A stretch of DNA of 64,000 nucleotides from Arachis hypogaea (GCF_003086295.3 NC_092051.1:82220445-82284444), one strand, 5' to 3'; numbered from the stretch's first letter, positions 42,884 through 55,277 are shown. The notes: generated by a model not told the origin, from the letters alone. Made by a program: numbers and translations.

Positions 42884-45800
42884 ATGGACATAAGTGGAAA
42901 TGAACAGTCCAGGAGGACTCTGGGGTCATATTCTAACCCCTCTACTGCTTCATATGGGAGTAGCATATGCATACCCTCCATTGGAGTTAGTAGCTTTGAG
43001 TTGAATCCTCAGCTCATTATCATGGTGCAGCAAAGTTGCCAGTATTCCGGTCTTCCACAGGAAGAACCTACAGAGTTTCTGGCACAATTTTTACAAATTG
43101 CTGACACAGCACATGATAAGGAAATAGATCAGGATGTCTACAGACTATTACTGTTTCCATTTGCTGTAAAAGATCAAGCTAAGAGGTGGTTAAATAACCA
43201 ACCTAAGGCCAGCATAAGAACATGGAAACAGCTGACAGAAAAATTCCTGAATCAGTATTTTCCTCCAAAAAGGATGACACAGCTAAGGCTGGACATCCAA
43301 GGCTTTAAACAAGGAGATAATGAATCTCTTTATGATGCCTGGGAGAGATACAGAGAGATGCTACGAAAATGCCCCTCTGAAATGTTTTCAGAGTGGGTTC
43401 AGTTAGACATCTTCTACTATGGGCTTGCAGAAGGAGCTCAGATGTCTCTAGATTACTCAGCTGGTGGATCTATCCATATGAGAAAGACAATTGAAGAGGC
43501 TCAAGAGCTCATTGATACAGTTGCCAGGAATCAGTATCTGTATCTAAGCAGCAACCCTTCCATGAATGAAGAGGTTAAAACAGTAACTGCTGAATTCAGT
43601 ACTGTAAAACAAGCTGCTGAATTCAATCAGCAATTGGATTTTCTAACAAAGCAGCTAGCTGAATTCAAGGACAGGCTACAGGAGGCAAGGATAGCTAATA
43701 TACATATGGACGAACAGTTTAAGCAAACAAAGCAGCAGCTATCAAGGCAAATAGCAGAAGAATGCCAAGCAGTTCAATTAAGAAGTGGGAAAACATTAAA
43801 TACCCCACCTCAAGGCATCAAAAATTCAAGAAATGAGCAACCCACCAAAGATTCACCTGAGGACAGTAAGAGCCCAGGGAAAAATAATTCTGGCACTAAA
43901 ACGCCAGAAAATGGGTGGAAGGCTGGCGCTGAACGCCCAGACCATGCCCAAAACTGGCGTTCAGTGCCAGAAACAAGGCAGGATTGGCGTTCAACGCCAG
44001 AAATGGGCAAGAATCTGGCGTTGAACGCCCAAATGGGGCAGAATCCAACGTTGAACGCCCAAAATGGGTACATTTCTGGCGTTCAGGCGCCAGGAACAGA
44101 CAGTGAGCTGGCGTCTAACGTCACTCCAGCTTCTGACTCTGGCACTCAATTGCCAGTGAGGGATCAGACACACACAAGTGCTGATAACAACCCCTCTAAA
44201 AGGGCTTCTTTAACCACTAAGGTTGAGGAATATAAAGCCAAGATACCTTATCCTCAAAAACTCCGGAAAGAGGAGCAGGATAAGCAATTTGCTCGCTTTG
44301 CAGATTATCTAAGGACTCTTGAAATAAAGATTCCATTTGCAGAGGCACTTGAGCAAATACCTTCTTATGCCAAGTTCATGAAAGAGATCTTGAGTCATAA
44401 AAAGGAGTGGAGAGAAACAGAAAGAGTTCTCCTCACTGAAGAATGCAGTGCAGTCATTCTGAAAAGCTTTCCTGAAAAGCTTAAAGACCCTGGAAGTTTT
44501 CTGATACCATGCATATTAGAAGGTGATTGCACCAAGACAGCTTTATGCGATCTTGGGGCAAGCATCAACCTGATACCTGCATCCACTATCAGGAAGCTTG
44601 GCTTAACTAAAGAAGTTAAACCAATCCGGATATGTCTCCAACTTGCTGATGGTTCCACTAAATACCCATCAGGCGTGATTGAGGACATGATTGTCAGAGT
44701 TGGGCCATTCACCTTTCCCACTGACTTTGTTGTGCTGGAAATGGAGGAGCACAAGAGTGCTACTCTCATTCTAGGAAGACCCTTCCTAGCAACTGGACGA
44801 TCCCTCATTGATGTCCAACAGGGGGAAATAACCCTGAGAGTCAATGATGATGAGTTTAAGTTGAACGCTGTCAAAGCAATGCAGCATCCAGACACATCAA
44901 CAGACTGCATGAAAGTTGATCTCATTGACTCTTTGGTAGAAGAGATCAACATGGCTGAGAGTCTCGAATCAGAGTTGGAAGACATCTTTAAAGATGTTCA
45001 GCCTGATTTGGAGGATTCAGAGGACATGAAAGAGCCTCTGAACTTTCTTCTGAAAGAGGAAAAACCTCCTAAACCCGAGCTCAAGCCACTACCACCATCC
45101 TTGAAATACGCATTTCTGGGAGAAGGTGACACTTTTCCAGTGATCATAAGCTCTGCTTTAAATTCACAGGAAGAGGAAGCACTTATTCAAGTGCTAAGGA
45201 CACACAAGACAGCTCTTGGGTGGTCCATAGGTGACCTTAAGGGCATAAGCCCAGCTAGATGCATGCACAAAATCCTATTGGAGGATAATGCCAAACCAGC
45301 GGTCCAACCACAGAGGCGGCTAAATCCAGCCATGAAGGAAGTGGTGCAGAAAGAGGTCACCAAATTACTAGAGGCTGGGATTATTTATCCCATTTCTGAT
45401 AGCCCCTGGGTGAGCCCTGTTCAAGTCGTCCCAAAAAAGGGAGGCATGACAGTGATTCATAATGAAAAAAATGAACTGGTTCCTACAAGAACAGTTACAG
45501 GGTGGTGCATGTGTATTGACTACAGAAGGCTCAATACAGCCACCAGAAAGGATCATTTTCCTTTACCATTCATAGACCAGATGCTAGAGAGACTAGCAGG
45601 TCATGATTATTACTGCTTTTTGGATGGCTATTCAGGCTATAACCAGATTGCAGTGGATCCCCAGGATCAAGAGAAAACAGCATTCACATGTCCATCTGGA
45701 GTGTTTGCTTATAGAAGGATGCCATTTGGGCTATGTAATGCGCCTGCAACCTTCCAGAGATGCATGCTCTCTATTTTCTCTGACATGGTGGAAAAATTTC

Positions 45801-47698
45801 TGGAAGTCTTCATGGATGACTTCTCAGTATATGGAGACTCATTCAGCTCCTGTCTTGATCACCTGAAACTTGTTCTAAAAAGATGCCAAGAAACCAACCT
45901 AGTTTTAAACTGGGAAAAGTGTCACTTCATGGTGACTGAAGGAATTGTTCTTGGGCATAAAATCTCAAACAAGGGAATAGAGGTGGATCAAGCAAAAATA
46001 GAGGTAATTGAAAAATTACCACCACCTGCCAATGTTAAGGCAATCAGAAGCTTTCTGGGGCATGCAGGATTCTATAGGAGGTTTATAAAGGATTTTTCAA
46101 AAATCGCAAAACCTCTAAGCAATCTGCTAGCTGCTGACACGCCATTTGTGTTTGACACAGCATGCCTGCAGGCGTTTGAAACGCTGAAAGCTAAGCTGGT
46201 CACAGCACCAGTCATTTCTGCACCAGACTGGACATTGCCATTTGAGTTAATGTGTGATGCCAGTGATCATACCATTGGTGCAGTTTTGGGACAGAGGCAT
46301 GACAAGCTTCTGCATGTCATTTATTATGCCAGTCGCGTTCTAAATGATGCCCAGAAAAATTACACAACCATAGAAAAAGAACTACTTGCAGTGGTTTACG
46401 CCATTGACAAGTTCAGATCATACTTAGTAGGATCAAAAGTGATTGTGTATACTGACCATGCTGCTCTTAAATATCTACTCACAAAGCAGGATTCAAAACC
46501 CAGGCTCATCAGATGGGTATTGCTTCTGCAAGAGTTTGATATAGAAATAAGAGACAGAAAAGGGACAGAGAACCAAGTGGCTGATCATCTGTCCCAGATA
46601 GAGCCAGTGGAAGGGACGTCCCTCCCCTTTCTTGAGATCTCTGAGACGTTCCCTGATGAGCATCTATTTGCCATTCAGGAAGCACCATGGTTTGCCGATA
46701 TTGCAAACTATAAAGCTGCACGGTTCATACCCAAGGAGTACAATAGAATACAAAAGAAGAAATTAGTCACTGATGCAAAGTACTACTTGTGGGATGAACC
46801 CTATCTCTTTAAGAGATGTGCAGACGGAATAATCCGTAGGTGTGTCCCCAGAGAGGAAGCACAGAGGATCCTGTGGCATTGCCACGGATCTCAATATGGA
46901 GGCCATTTCGGAGGTGAGCGAACAGCCACCAAGGTCCTCCAATGTGGCTTCTATTGGCCCACACTCTATAAAGATTCTCGAGAGTTTATACGTAATTGTG
47001 ACAGTTGCCAAAGAGCTGGTAATCTGCCTCATGGTTACGCCATGCCTCAACAAGGAATCTTGGAAATTGAGTTATTTGACGTATGGGGAATTGACTTCAT
47101 GGGACCTTTCCCACCATCATACTCAAACACTTATATTCTGGTGGCAGTTGACTATGTATCAAAATGGGTTGAGGCTATTGCCACACCCACCAATGATACT
47201 AAAACAGTGCTGAAGTTCCTCCAGAAACATATTTTTAGCAGGTTCGGTGTCCCTAGAGTACTAATCAGTGATGGGGGCACTCACTTCTGCAATAAACAGC
47301 TTTACTCTGCCATGGTTCGGTATGGAATTTGCCACAAGGTGGCCACTCCATATCATCCACAAACCAATGGGCAGGCTGAAGTCTCTAATAGAGAATTAAA
47401 GAGAATCCTGGAACAGACAGTAAATACCCATAGAAAGGATTGGGCAAGGAGCTTGGATGATGCTCTGTGGGCTTACAGAACAGCATTCAAGACCCCTATA
47501 GGGACCTCTCCATACCAACTGGTGTATGGTAAGGCATGTCACCTGCCCGTGGAACTGGAACATAAGGCCTACTGGGCAACCAGATTCCTAAACTTTGATG
47601 CCAAATTAGCAGGAGAAAAAAGATTGCTCCAGCTAAATGAGCTAGAGGAGTTCAGATTCACAGCTTTCGAAAATGCCAAGCTATATAAAGAAAAATAA
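42884..47698 (+). CDS. Element C Athila-like gag-pol polyprotein (1,604 aa)
   Basis: One long frame encodes all core functions of a Ty3/gypsy element. Gag: residues about 55-220 ([27 protein letters not shown]); no zinc knuckle is visible. A charged helix (235-295) and the palindrome-encoded linker (about 338-428) follow. Protease: [10 protein letters not shown] with D556, and [10 protein letters not shown]. Reverse transcriptase: [29 protein letters not shown], and FMDD with the Asp pair 978-979. RNase H: MCDASD with D1125, [22 protein letters not shown]. Integrase: H...H and CDSC zinc finger, catalytic D1404, D1463 and E1499 (spacing DD35E). FMDDFSVYG and the tRNA-Asp primer point to the Athila lineage. 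The stop at 47696-47698 lies before the integrase C-terminal region, so it is probably a late nonsense change. It is the only candidate here for supplying enzymes in trans. Confidence 0.95.
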   Translation: MDISGNEQSRRTLGSYSNPSTASYGSSICIPSIGVSSFELNPQLIIMVQQSCQYSGLPQEEPTEFLAQFLQIADTAHDKEIDQDVYRLLLFPFAVKDQAKRWLNNQPKASIRTWKQLTEKFLNQYFPPKRMTQLRLDIQGFKQGDNESLYDAWERYREMLRKCPSEMFSEWVQLDIFYYGLAEGAQMSLDYSAGGSIHMRKTIEEAQELIDTVARNQYLYLSSNPSMNEEVKTVTAEFSTVKQAAEFNQQLDFLTKQLAEFKDRLQEARIANIHMDEQFKQTKQQLSRQIAEECQAVQLRSGKTLNTPPQGIKNSRNEQPTKDSPEDSKSPGKNNSGTKTPENGWKAGAERPDHAQNWRSVPETRQDWRSTPEMGKNLALNAQMGQNPTLNAQNGYISGVQAPGTDSELASNVTPASDSGTQLPVRDQTHTSADNNPSKRASLTTKVEEYKAKIPYPQKLRKEEQDKQFARFADYLRTLEIKIPFAEALEQIPSYAKFMKEILSHKKEWRETERVLLTEECSAVILKSFPEKLKDPGSFLIPCILEGDCTKTALCDLGASINLIPASTIRKLGLTKEVKPIRICLQLADGSTKYPSGVIEDMIVRVGPFTFPTDFVVLEMEEHKSATLILGRPFLATGRSLIDVQQGEITLRVNDDEFKLNAVKAMQHPDTSTDCMKVDLIDSLVEEINMAESLESELEDIFKDVQPDLEDSEDMKEPLNFLLKEEKPPKPELKPLPPSLKYAFLGEGDTFPVIISSALNSQEEEALIQVLRTHKTALGWSIGDLKGISPARCMHKILLEDNAKPAVQPQRRLNPAMKEVVQKEVTKLLEAGIIYPISDSPWVSPVQVVPKKGGMTVIHNEKNELVPTRTVTGWCMCIDYRRLNTATRKDHFPLPFIDQMLERLAGHDYYCFLDGYSGYNQIAVDPQDQEKTAFTCPSGVFAYRRMPFGLCNAPATFQRCMLSIFSDMVEKFLEVFMDDFSVYGDSFSSCLDHLKLVLKRCQETNLVLNWEKCHFMVTEGIVLGHKISNKGIEVDQAKIEVIEKLPPPANVKAIRSFLGHAGFYRRFIKDFSKIAKPLSNLLAADTPFVFDTACLQAFETLKAKLVTAPVISAPDWTLPFELMCDASDHTIGAVLGQRHDKLLHVIYYASRVLNDAQKNYTTIEKELLAVVYAIDKFRSYLVGSKVIVYTDHAALKYLLTKQDSKPRLIRWVLLLQEFDIEIRDRKGTENQVADHLSQIEPVEGTSLPFLEISETFPDEHLFAIQEAPWFADIANYKAARFIPKEYNRIQKKKLVTDAKYYLWDEPYLFKRCADGIIRRCVPREEAQRILWHCHGSQYGGHFGGERTATKVLQCGFYWPTLYKDSREFIRNCDSCQRAGNLPHGYAMPQQGILEIELFDVWGIDFMGPFPPSYSNTYILVAVDYVSKWVEAIATPTNDTKTVLKFLQKHIFSRFGVPRVLISDGGTHFCNKQLYSAMVRYGICHKVATPYHPQTNGQAEVSNRELKRILEQTVNTHRKDWARSLDDALWAYRTAFKTPIGTSPYQLVYGKACHLPVELEHKAYWATRFLNFDAKLAGEKRLLQLNELEEFRFTAFENAKLYKEK
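43890..44170 (+). repeat. Palindrome array inside the gag-protease linker of element C
   Basis: About eight units of TGGCGTTCAACGCCA, TGGCGTTGAACGCCC or close variants are read as protein. Because spacing varies, units fall in different frames and give unlike peptides (GAERPD, WRSTPE, LALNAQ, SGVQAP). The frame stays open throughout. Confidence 0.9.
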
Positions 47699-47965
47699 AA
47701 AAAGTGGCATGACAGAAAGCTGTCATCTAGAATCTTTGAACCAGGACAGAAGGTTCTGTTGTTTAACTCTAGACTCAGGCTATTCCCCGGGAAACTGAAA
47801 TCCCGGTGGAGGGGACCATACGTGATTACAAGTGTATCACCATATGGTTATGTGGAGCTTCAAGATATTGATTCTGATAAGAAGTTCATTGTCAATGGAC
47901 AGAGAATCAAGCATTATCTAGAAGGCAACATTGAGCAAGAATGCTCAAGGCTGAAGCTAGATTAA
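47699..47965 (+). pseudogene. Element C integrase C-terminal region after a premature stop
   Basis: In the same frame as gag-pol, directly after TAA 47696-47698, the sequence reads KKWHDRKL, then FEPGQKVLLFNSRLRLFPGKL, SRWRGPYVI and FIVNGQRIKHYL, ending at 47963-47965. This is the GPY/F-type integrase tail of Ty3/gypsy elements. Only one stop separates it from the main ORF. Confidence 0.88.
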
Positions 47966-48154
47966 AAGCTCAGCAAGGTCCAGCTAAGGACATTAAAGAA
48001 GCGCTTGTTGGGAGGCAACCCAATTTTTATTTCCTTTCATGGTTTTTCATGTTTTGTTAGGTTCATGATCATGTGGAGTCACAAAACAAATATTAAAAAT
48101 TGAAAATGGAATCAAAAACAGCAGAAGAAAAATCACACCCTGGAGGAAGCACCT
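47966..48154 (+). other. Element C post-pol spacer
   Basis: Holds the GAAGCGCTTGTTGGGAGGCA block that also follows the shortened C2 polyprotein (about 26140-26160), marking where pol is missing in C2. Confidence 0.6.
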
Positions 48155-48300
48155 GTCTGGCGTTCAACGCCAGAACAGAGCATAGTCCTGGCGCTGAACG
48201 CCCAGACCAAGCATGGTTCTGGCGTTCAACGCCAGAAATGGCTAGTAAATGGGCGTTGAACGCCCAAAATGGGCACCAACCTGGCGCTGAACGCCCAGAG
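48155..48300 (+). repeat. Element C post-pol palindrome array
   Basis: About six units (CTGGCGTTCAACGCCAG, TGGCGCTGAACGCCCAG, GGGCGTTGAACGCCC). Counterpart of 25786-26010. Confidence 0.9.
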
Positions 48301-48504
48301 TTGTGTGCAAAGGCATTTTGCATGCCCAAATTGGTGCAGGGATGTAAATGCCTTGACACCTCAAGATCTGTGGACCCCACAGGATCCCCACCTTCCCTCC
48401 TCATAATCTTAGTTTTTTTTTTCCACATCTTCTTTTTCATCTATTCCCTCTTCTTTTGCTCGAGGGCGAGCAACATTCTAAGTTTGGTGTGGTAAAACAA
48501 TTAT
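48301..48504 (+). other. Element C spacer before accessory remnant
   Basis: Collinear with C2 25475-25785; contains TTCTAAGTTTGGTGTGG at about 48477-48493. No gene. Confidence 0.5.
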
Positions 48505-48712
48505 GTGAAGGATCTATAGCTCAGTGGTAGAACATGTGGCTGCAAATCAAGAGATACCTCAGGGGATGCACTTCCCTCCACATAATTATTGGAAGCAACT
48601 GAGGATAGAAATACCAAAAATCACTAGGAATCAAGCCACAAAGGCAAGGAAGAGACATAAAAGAGCTCAAGAACATCATTGGTGCCTCAAGAAAGAAATG
48701 CCATCATCACTA
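48505..48712 (+). pseudogene. Element C accessory ORF, broken copy
   Basis: Homologous to the 128-aa C2 ORF. It has lost the MAPKTGETS start and most of the coiled-coil middle, and has several stops. The tRNA-Cys-like part (48510-48571) and the end (QRQGRDIKELKNIIGASRKK) remain. Confidence 0.65.
48510..48571 (+). other. tRNA-Cys(GCA)-like sequence, second copy
   Basis: GGATCTATAGCTCAGTGG, then TAGAACATGTGGCTGCAAAT, with the A box and GCA anticodon intact. The 5' half of the T-arm stem kept in C2 is deleted here. Confidence 0.7.
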
Positions 48713-49786
48713 AGGTGGACTCGTTCCTTGTTCTTACTCTCTCTGTTTTTCGTTTTCTCTATGTTAAGTGCTTATCTATGTTTGTGTCTTCATTACATGA
48801 TCATTAGTAGTAATTAGTGTCTAGTTTGATTTTATCCCCAATTAAGTTATAGTCTATTTTTCTCATCATCAGCAAACATGAATAAAATAGTAGATCTTTT
48901 GAATAGGAGGCAATAAAATTTCGAGTTTTTAATAAGAAAAATTCTAATTAGTAACATGTGGTGGCAACGCTTTCTGTCTTCTGAATGAATGCTTGAACAG
49001 TGTATATGTCTTTTGAATTTGTTGTTTAAGACTGTTAAATATGTTGGCTCTTGAAAGAATGATGAACATGAGACATGTTATTGATAATCTGAAAAATCAT
49101 AAAAATGATTCTTGAAGCAAGAAAAAGCAGCAAAGAACAAAGCTTGCAGAAAAAAAAATAGAAAGAAAAAGAAAAAGCAAGCAGAAAAAGCCAAAAGCTC
49201 TTAAAACCAAAAGGCAAGGGCAATTAAAAAGGATCCCAAGGCTTTGAGAATCAATGGATAGGAGGACCTAAAGGAATAAAATCCTGGTCTAGGCGGCTAA
49301 ACCAAGCTGTCCCTAACCATGTGCTTGTGGCGTGAAGGTGTCAAGTGAAAACTTGAGACTGAGCGGTTAAAGTCAAGGTCCAAAGCAAAAAGAAGAGTGT
49401 GCTTAAGAACTCTGGACACCTCTAATTGGGGACTTTAGCAAAGCTGAGTCACAATCTGAAAAGGTTCACCCAGTTATGTGTCTGTGGCATTTATGTATCC
49501 GGTAGTAATACTGGAAAACAAAGTGCTTAGGGCCACGGCCAAGACTCATAAAGAAGCTGTGTTCAAGAATCATCACACTAAACTAAGAGAATCAATAACA
49601 CTATCTGAATTCTGAGTTCCTATAGATGCCAATCACTCTGAGCTTCAATGGATAAAGTGAGATGCCAAAACTGTTCAGAAGCAAAAAGCTACTAGTCCCG
49701 CTCATCTAATTAGGATCTGAGCTTCAATCAAAAACTCTGAGATATTATTGCTTCTCAACCTATTAGTCTTCTATTTTAATTGTCTA
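48713..49786 (+). other. Element C 3' untranslated region
   Basis: No gene. Contains the CATGTGCTTGTGGCG... and TATGTGTCTGTGGCATTTAT modules (about 49319 and 49475) that recur in D, C2 and E, then the sequence leading to the hairpin. Confidence 0.7.
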
Positions 49787-49824
49787 GTTGCTTGAGGACA
49801 AGCAACAGTTTAAGTTTGGAGTTG
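49787..49824 (+). promoter_or_regulatory. Element C pre-PPT hairpin and polypurine tract
   Basis: GTTGCTTG-AGGA-CAAGCAAC (perfect 8-bp stem, 49787-49806), then AGTTTAAGTTTGGAGTTG up to the LTR at 49825. Confidence 0.88.
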
Positions 49825-50674
49825 TGATGAGCGGATATTTTATACGCTTTTTGGGGATAATTTCATATAGTTTTGAGTAAGTTTTAGTTAGTTGTTAGTC
49901 TATTTCTATTAGTTTTTAGGAAAAATTCATATTTCTGGACTTTACTATGAGTTGTGTGTTTTTCTGTAATTTCAGGTATTTTTCTGGCTGAAATTGAAGG
50001 AGCTGAGCCAAAATCTGATTCAAGCTGAAAAAGGACTGCTGATGCTGTTGGATTCTGACCTCCCTGCACTCAAAGTGGATTTTCTGGAGCTTCAGAACTC
50101 GAAATGGCATTCTTCCAATTGCATTGGAAAGTAGACATCCAGGGCTTTCCAGCAATATATAATAGTCCATACTTTGCACAAGGATAGACGACGTAAACTG
50201 GCGTTCAACGCCAGTTCTCTGCCCAATTCTGGCGTCCAGCGCTAGAAAAGGATCAAAATCTGGAGTTGAACGCCCAAACTGGCACAAAAACTGGCGTTCA
50301 ACTCCACAAATGGCCTCTGCACGTGACTCACTTAAATCTCAGCCCCATCACACACCAAGTGGGCTCCAGAAGTGGATCTATGCATCATCCATCATAGTCC
50401 ACTCATATTTTGTAACCCTAGGCTACTAGTTTAGTATTTAAACAACTTTTAGAGACTTATTTTGGATCTCATGACATTTTCAGATCTAAACTTTGTATTC
50501 TCTGATGGCATGAGTCTCTAAACCCCATTGTTGGGGGTGAGGAGCTCTGCTGTGTCTCGATGAATTAATGCAAGTATTTCTGTTTTCCATTCAAACACGC
50601 TTGTTCCTATCTAAGATGTTCATTCGCGCTTAACTGTGATGGAGGTGATGAGCTGTGACACTCATCACCTTCCT
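49825..50674 (+). repeat. Element C 3' LTR, truncated (850 bp)
   Basis: Matches 40408-41263 of the 5' LTR and stops after CATCACCTTCCT. The final ~680 bases and any target duplication are deleted, together with part of the host B ORF. Confidence 0.92.
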
Positions 50675-50759
50675 GCGCCTAGTTTGGGATCCCGAAGGAT
50701 ACTGGAATTCTAAACATTGGTGGAGATTTTTGGATGAATTCAAGCACAAGCCACCATAA
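50675..50759 (+). pseudogene. + strand B copy, end of ORF2
   Basis: LVWDPEGYWNSKHWWRFLDEFKHKPP then TAA (50757-50759), the C-terminus of the B ORF2 domain. Its upstream part is at 40037-40407, beyond element C. Confidence 0.8.
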
Positions 50760-50961
50760 AAGGGAGCTCACCAAATGTCCAACTTAAGGACTTTAACTAA
50801 AAGTGCTAGGTGGGAGACAACCCACCATGGTATGACCGTTCCTTTTTTCAATTTTAATTTTATTTCGTTTTTGAGTTTATTTTATTTTATTGAACCTGGA
50901 ATTACTCATAACATCCATATCATTTTGCATTCTGCATACTACATCAAAAAAAAAACACATG

Positions 50962-51515
50962 CACGCGACGCGGCAGCGTCGCTGACGCGTCCGCGTCACC
51001 AGTGCATTGGGAAGAAAAGAAGATTGAACAGAGAGTCACGCGAAAGCGTAGCTGGAGGCGTGCCTTTGGCATAAATTGATCCACGCGACGGCGTTGCTGA
51101 CGCGTCCGCGTCATGTGGGAAAAATGCCTCCCACGAGTCCGCGTCACCCACGCGGCCGCGTGACCTGAAAATCGACGTGAAAAGGGTGCATAGCTGAAAG
51201 TTATGCTGGAGTGGTGCTGGGCCAGCACTAGACGCACAGCCCTTACCACGCGAACGCGTGCCCCACGCATCCGGGTCATATCCCAATATTGGCCACTCAC
51301 GCGATGGCGTTGACCACGCGATCGCGTCACCCAAAATTTGGCGCCATAAGAGTTTGAACAGAGAGTTGTGCAAGTGCGAGGCTGCCCTCGCACTAATAGC
51401 ATAAAACGGGTCACGTGACCGCGTGACCGATGTGACCGCGTCAATTAGAATAAAGCGCAATTCGCGCGAACGCGTCACCCACGCTTCCGTGTCGCTTGCG
51501 CCGCACAGCTTACCC
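50962..51515 (+). repeat. + strand B copy, CpG-rich palindrome array
   Basis: Units such as GACGCGTCCGCGTC and CACGCGGCCGCGTG. Long open frames on the - strand (50944-51444, 50996-51478) are by-products. Confidence 0.85.
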
Positions 51516-52236
51516 TAAAATGCCAAAATATCTTATCTTTCTTTTCTCCAAATCCTATTTTCTCTTTTCCTTCCTTATTTCTTCCTTACTTCTTCTTCCC
51601 TTCTTTCCCTTCTCATTCTTCTTATTTTTCTTTTTATTTATTTTATTTTAATTTATTTGCATACTTTCATTCATTGCATTATTTTCATTGGTGTTAGAAA
51701 TTTATTTGGGTCATTATGTTCTATATTTTTGTGGATTATTAAAGAAATTGTTTGACAATTATATATTACTTTTTAAAGGGTTGCTTGCATGTTCAATTTA
51801 ATACTTTCAATAGCTTATTTACCATGCTTGCTATGTGTTTGTGAAAAAGCCCATATGGCATTGTGCACTATTTTTAGATTTCTTTTATTCTACTACTATA
51901 AATGCTTGTTTTTCACAAAACCCTTTTTATGTTTTATTAATTAAATATAATTGTTATTACAAACATGTTGATAGTTTGAAAGACTTGATAATCTAATTTG
52001 GACATTGAATGCTTGATCTATGCTACTCATGCCTTTGCCAGCATGCCAATAAACATCTTGCATTTAATTGTCATTACATGCACTTGCTATATTTCCATTG
52101 ATGAACTTTTTACATGTAGTCATGACCATGTGTTAACGTCATTCTTCTTTATTGTGCATTGATTACCACCTTTTCCACTCTCTTCCTTGCTCTAACCCTT
52201 GACTTTAAAGGTTACTTTCCTTTTTCCCTTTTCAGG
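51516..52236 (+). other. + strand B copy, intron-like spacer
   Basis: T-rich, no gene; ends CTTTTTCCCTTTTCAG at the short-ORF start. Confidence 0.5.
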
Positions 52237-52314
52237 ATGGCCACCAAGAAGAGTAAAGAGAAAGCTACTCCCAAACCACCGGCAAGAAAAGGAACAAAAA
52301 AACGCCCCAGCTAA
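52237..52314 (+). pseudogene. + strand B copy, short basic ORF (25 aa)
   Basis: MATKKSKEKATPKPPARKG, then a one-base A-run insertion shifts the frame and ends it at 52314. Downstream bases still resemble B1, with the TAG of B2. Confidence 0.5.
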
Positions 52315-53815
52315 GGAACCACAACCCCCGTCCACTTGCACATCTTAGCATGCACCGAAGACGGTGTAATCTTTAAGTGTGGGGAGGTCAATACTGACTT
52401 CCAGGGGTTAGTTACCTTCTTTTCAACACCAATACTCTATTTTCTTTGTTTGTTCATTGTTGTATTTGCATATTTAATTGCATGTTTGTTTGATTTTATG
52501 CATTTAGTTACTACTTGGTTGAAGTAATATTTTCTTTTTCAAGAAATTTTTATAGTATTTCACTAATTTAAATTGAAAAATTTTTTATGTTAAAACTTGT
52601 TTGAAGCTGTATTTGGAACATAGTTTAAAAAGCTAAGAACACACAACCTGTGAGATTTTGAGCTTATTTACATGGTTACATTATTTAACCATAAATTTTT
52701 ATTCTTGTGTGTTTTCTTCTCTATAATTGCAATCTTTGCTTTGTTCCATTCTATATGTCCATTATTTAGTGTATTTACATGCTTGCATATGATTGTGGCC
52801 ATTATCTGATTTTAGCTTACTTATCCCAAATAAGCCTACCTTTTATATCACCCTTGTTAGCCACTTTGAACTTTTTAACCCCCTTCTATTTCATAACCAC
52901 ATTACTAGCCTTAAGCAGAAAAATAAAATAAAAAATTCCCAAGTTGAATCCTTGGTTAGCTTAAGATAGATATTGTGTATAAATTAAGTGTGGGGAATTT
53001 TATGGGAACATGGGATGATATGAAAAAGTAGGAAATTAAATTAAATAAGTTATTTGAAAATTTGGGAAGCATGCTCATATGAAATCAAAATAATTAAATT
53101 ACCATGTGCATTGAAAAAAAATATATTAAATAATTAAATAAGGGGATACAAAAAAAAAGGAAAAGAAAAGAAAAGAGAAGAAAAATAATATTACCCCAAA
53201 TGCAAAATAAAAAAAATCAATGCACATGGGACAAAATTCAAAAATAAGTTTGATACATGAGCATGTAATACAAAAGTGGAAAAAATTTGGGTAGCTAGGT
53301 AAAGTATTTTAAAATTGTATAAAGTATGTATATGTTAGGTGAGATCTTAGACTAATCAAGGATTCACTTTATAAAGCTCACTTGGCCATACATATATCCT
53401 TACCTTTACCTCAGCCCCATTACAACCCTAAAAAGACCTCATGATGTTTGCATTGGAACATTAAATATTTGTTGATTGGTTAAATGAAGAACAAAGTTTT
53501 AGAAAGCATGACTAGAGAAGAGTAGAGTGATTGACCCTAGACACTTGAGAGATTAGAGTGATATACACTACCAGTGAGGGTTCAGTGCTTAATTCTATGT
53601 TCCCTGCTTCCATGAGCTATCTTCTTACAAGTTTACTTGTATTTTATTATATGATTGGAATTAGTGGAATTTAAATTATTTTTGTCTTGGAGAACTTGTT
53701 TACTTTTAAACCAAGTAGATAGAAACATCTTAGCATATAGTTGCATTCACATATATAGGTTGTATTTCATACATTCTACCATTCCTCTTCACTCTCTTAT
53801 AGCTTCTCCTGAGCC
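52315..53815 (+). other. + strand B copy, 3' untranslated region
   Basis: No gene (the 52336-52527 frame is not conserved). PPT-like TTTAAGTGTGGGGAGGTC is at 52371-52388 and TTAAGTGTGGGGAA at about 52986. Confidence 0.65.
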
Positions 53816-53853
53816 TAGCATGAGGACATGCTAATGTTTAAGTGTGGGGAGGT
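53816..53853 (+). promoter_or_regulatory. + strand B copy, pre-PPT hairpin and polypurine tract
   Basis: TAGCATG-AGGA-CATGCTA (53816-53833), then ATGTTTAAGTGTGGGGAGGT up to the LTR. Confidence 0.85.
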
Positions 53854-55277
53854 TGATAAACCACTATTTTATGGTTTATCGTGTGCTCAATTGAGTAGTT
53901 TTTATCAACTCTTTACCCACTTATTCATACTATTTGCATGGTTTTACATTTGCCTTCCTAATTATGTGCTTTGATTGAAAACATGCTTCTTTGGCCTTAA
54001 GTTTCCTATGTTTAAATCCTCTCTTATTACCATTAGATGCCTTGATATGTGTGTTAAGTGATTTCAGAGGTTACAGGGTAGGAATGGCTTAGAGGATGGA
54101 AAGGAAGCATGCAAAAGTGGAAGGAATACAAGAAGTTGGAGAAATTGCTAAGCTGTCCAGCCTGACCTCTTCGCACTCAAATGGCTATAAATTTAGCTAC
54201 AGAGGTCCAAACGATGCGGTTCCAGCTGCGTTGGAAAGCTAACGTCCGGGGCTTTGATTTGATATATAATATGCCATAGTTGCTCTGACGCTAAGCGATG
54301 CGAACGCGTGCTCCACACGGACGCATCGCAGTTCCGAAAATCAGCGTGACAGTTTTCTTCTCCAGTGATTTCTGGGCTGTTTTCGACCCAGTTTTCGGCC
54401 TAGAAAACACAGATTAGAGGCTATAAAGTGGGGGAATCCATTCATTCATAAGAACAAGTTCACAATTCATAAGTTTAGTTTTAGATGTAGTTTTTAGAGA
54501 GAGAGGTTCTCTCCTCTCTCTTAGGATTTAGTTTTAGGATTTAGGATTATTTCTTCTTCATCACAGGTTCAATGTTCCTTTAATTTATTTTTCTACTTTT
54601 ATTTTAAAATTAATATTTATTTATCTTTTTAATTTAGATTATGCTACATTCATGTTATGATTTTCTTAATTAATATTATTTGAGGTATTTCAGATTTAAG
54701 ATTGCTTTTGCTTTATTTATATTGATGCTTTTGATTTAATTTAGATATTTTCTCCCTTTTGGCTTGGGTTAAGTAATTGGTAACCTTGAGCTGTCAAATA
54801 AAGCAGTGGTTGAAATTGGGAGTTGCTCCAATAACTCTAGTCTTTCCAGAGGAATTGACTAGGACCTGAGGATTAAGCTAATTAATCCACTTGATTTACC
54901 TTCATAGTTAGAGGTTAACAAAGTGGGATTAAAATCCAATTGTCATCACAATTGATAGGGATAGGACTTTCAGTTCTAATACCTTGCCAAGAGTTTATTT
55001 TATTATTTCTATTTTATTTTTCTTATCATTTAACATACCGGTTTCTTACTTTCAAAACCCCCAATTTACAAGACTCATAACCAATAATAAGAACATACTT
55101 CCCTGCAATTCCTTGAGAAGACGACCCGAGGTTTAAATACTCGGTTATCAATTTTAAAGGGGTTTGTTACTTGTGACAACCAAAACGTTTGTAAGAAAGG
55201 TTGATTGCTTGATTTAGTAACTATACTTGCAACGAGAGTTTACTATAACTTCTAAACCATCAATCTTCAGTTCTTTA
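53854..55277 (+). repeat. + strand B copy, 3' LTR (1,424 bp)
   Basis: Starts TGATAAACCACTATTTTATG and ends ...CAATCTTCAGTTCTTTA (CA changed to TA). It lies inside the A 5' LTR, which continues at 55278. Its GC-rich part is shorter than in LTR 1-3. Confidence 0.88.

Noticed and set aside
43810..44173. - strand ORFs opposite the C polyprotein
   Set aside because: They come from palindromic repeats that stay open on both strands; the + strand gag-pol frame explains the region.
48510..48571. Functional tRNA-Cys gene
   Set aside because: The A box and anticodon match, but there is no B box, the acceptor stem does not pair, and the T arm is deleted here. Called tRNA-like only.
47966..49824. Env gene in element C
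   Set aside because: No ORF with signal peptide or transmembrane segments; only the broken accessory ORF is present.
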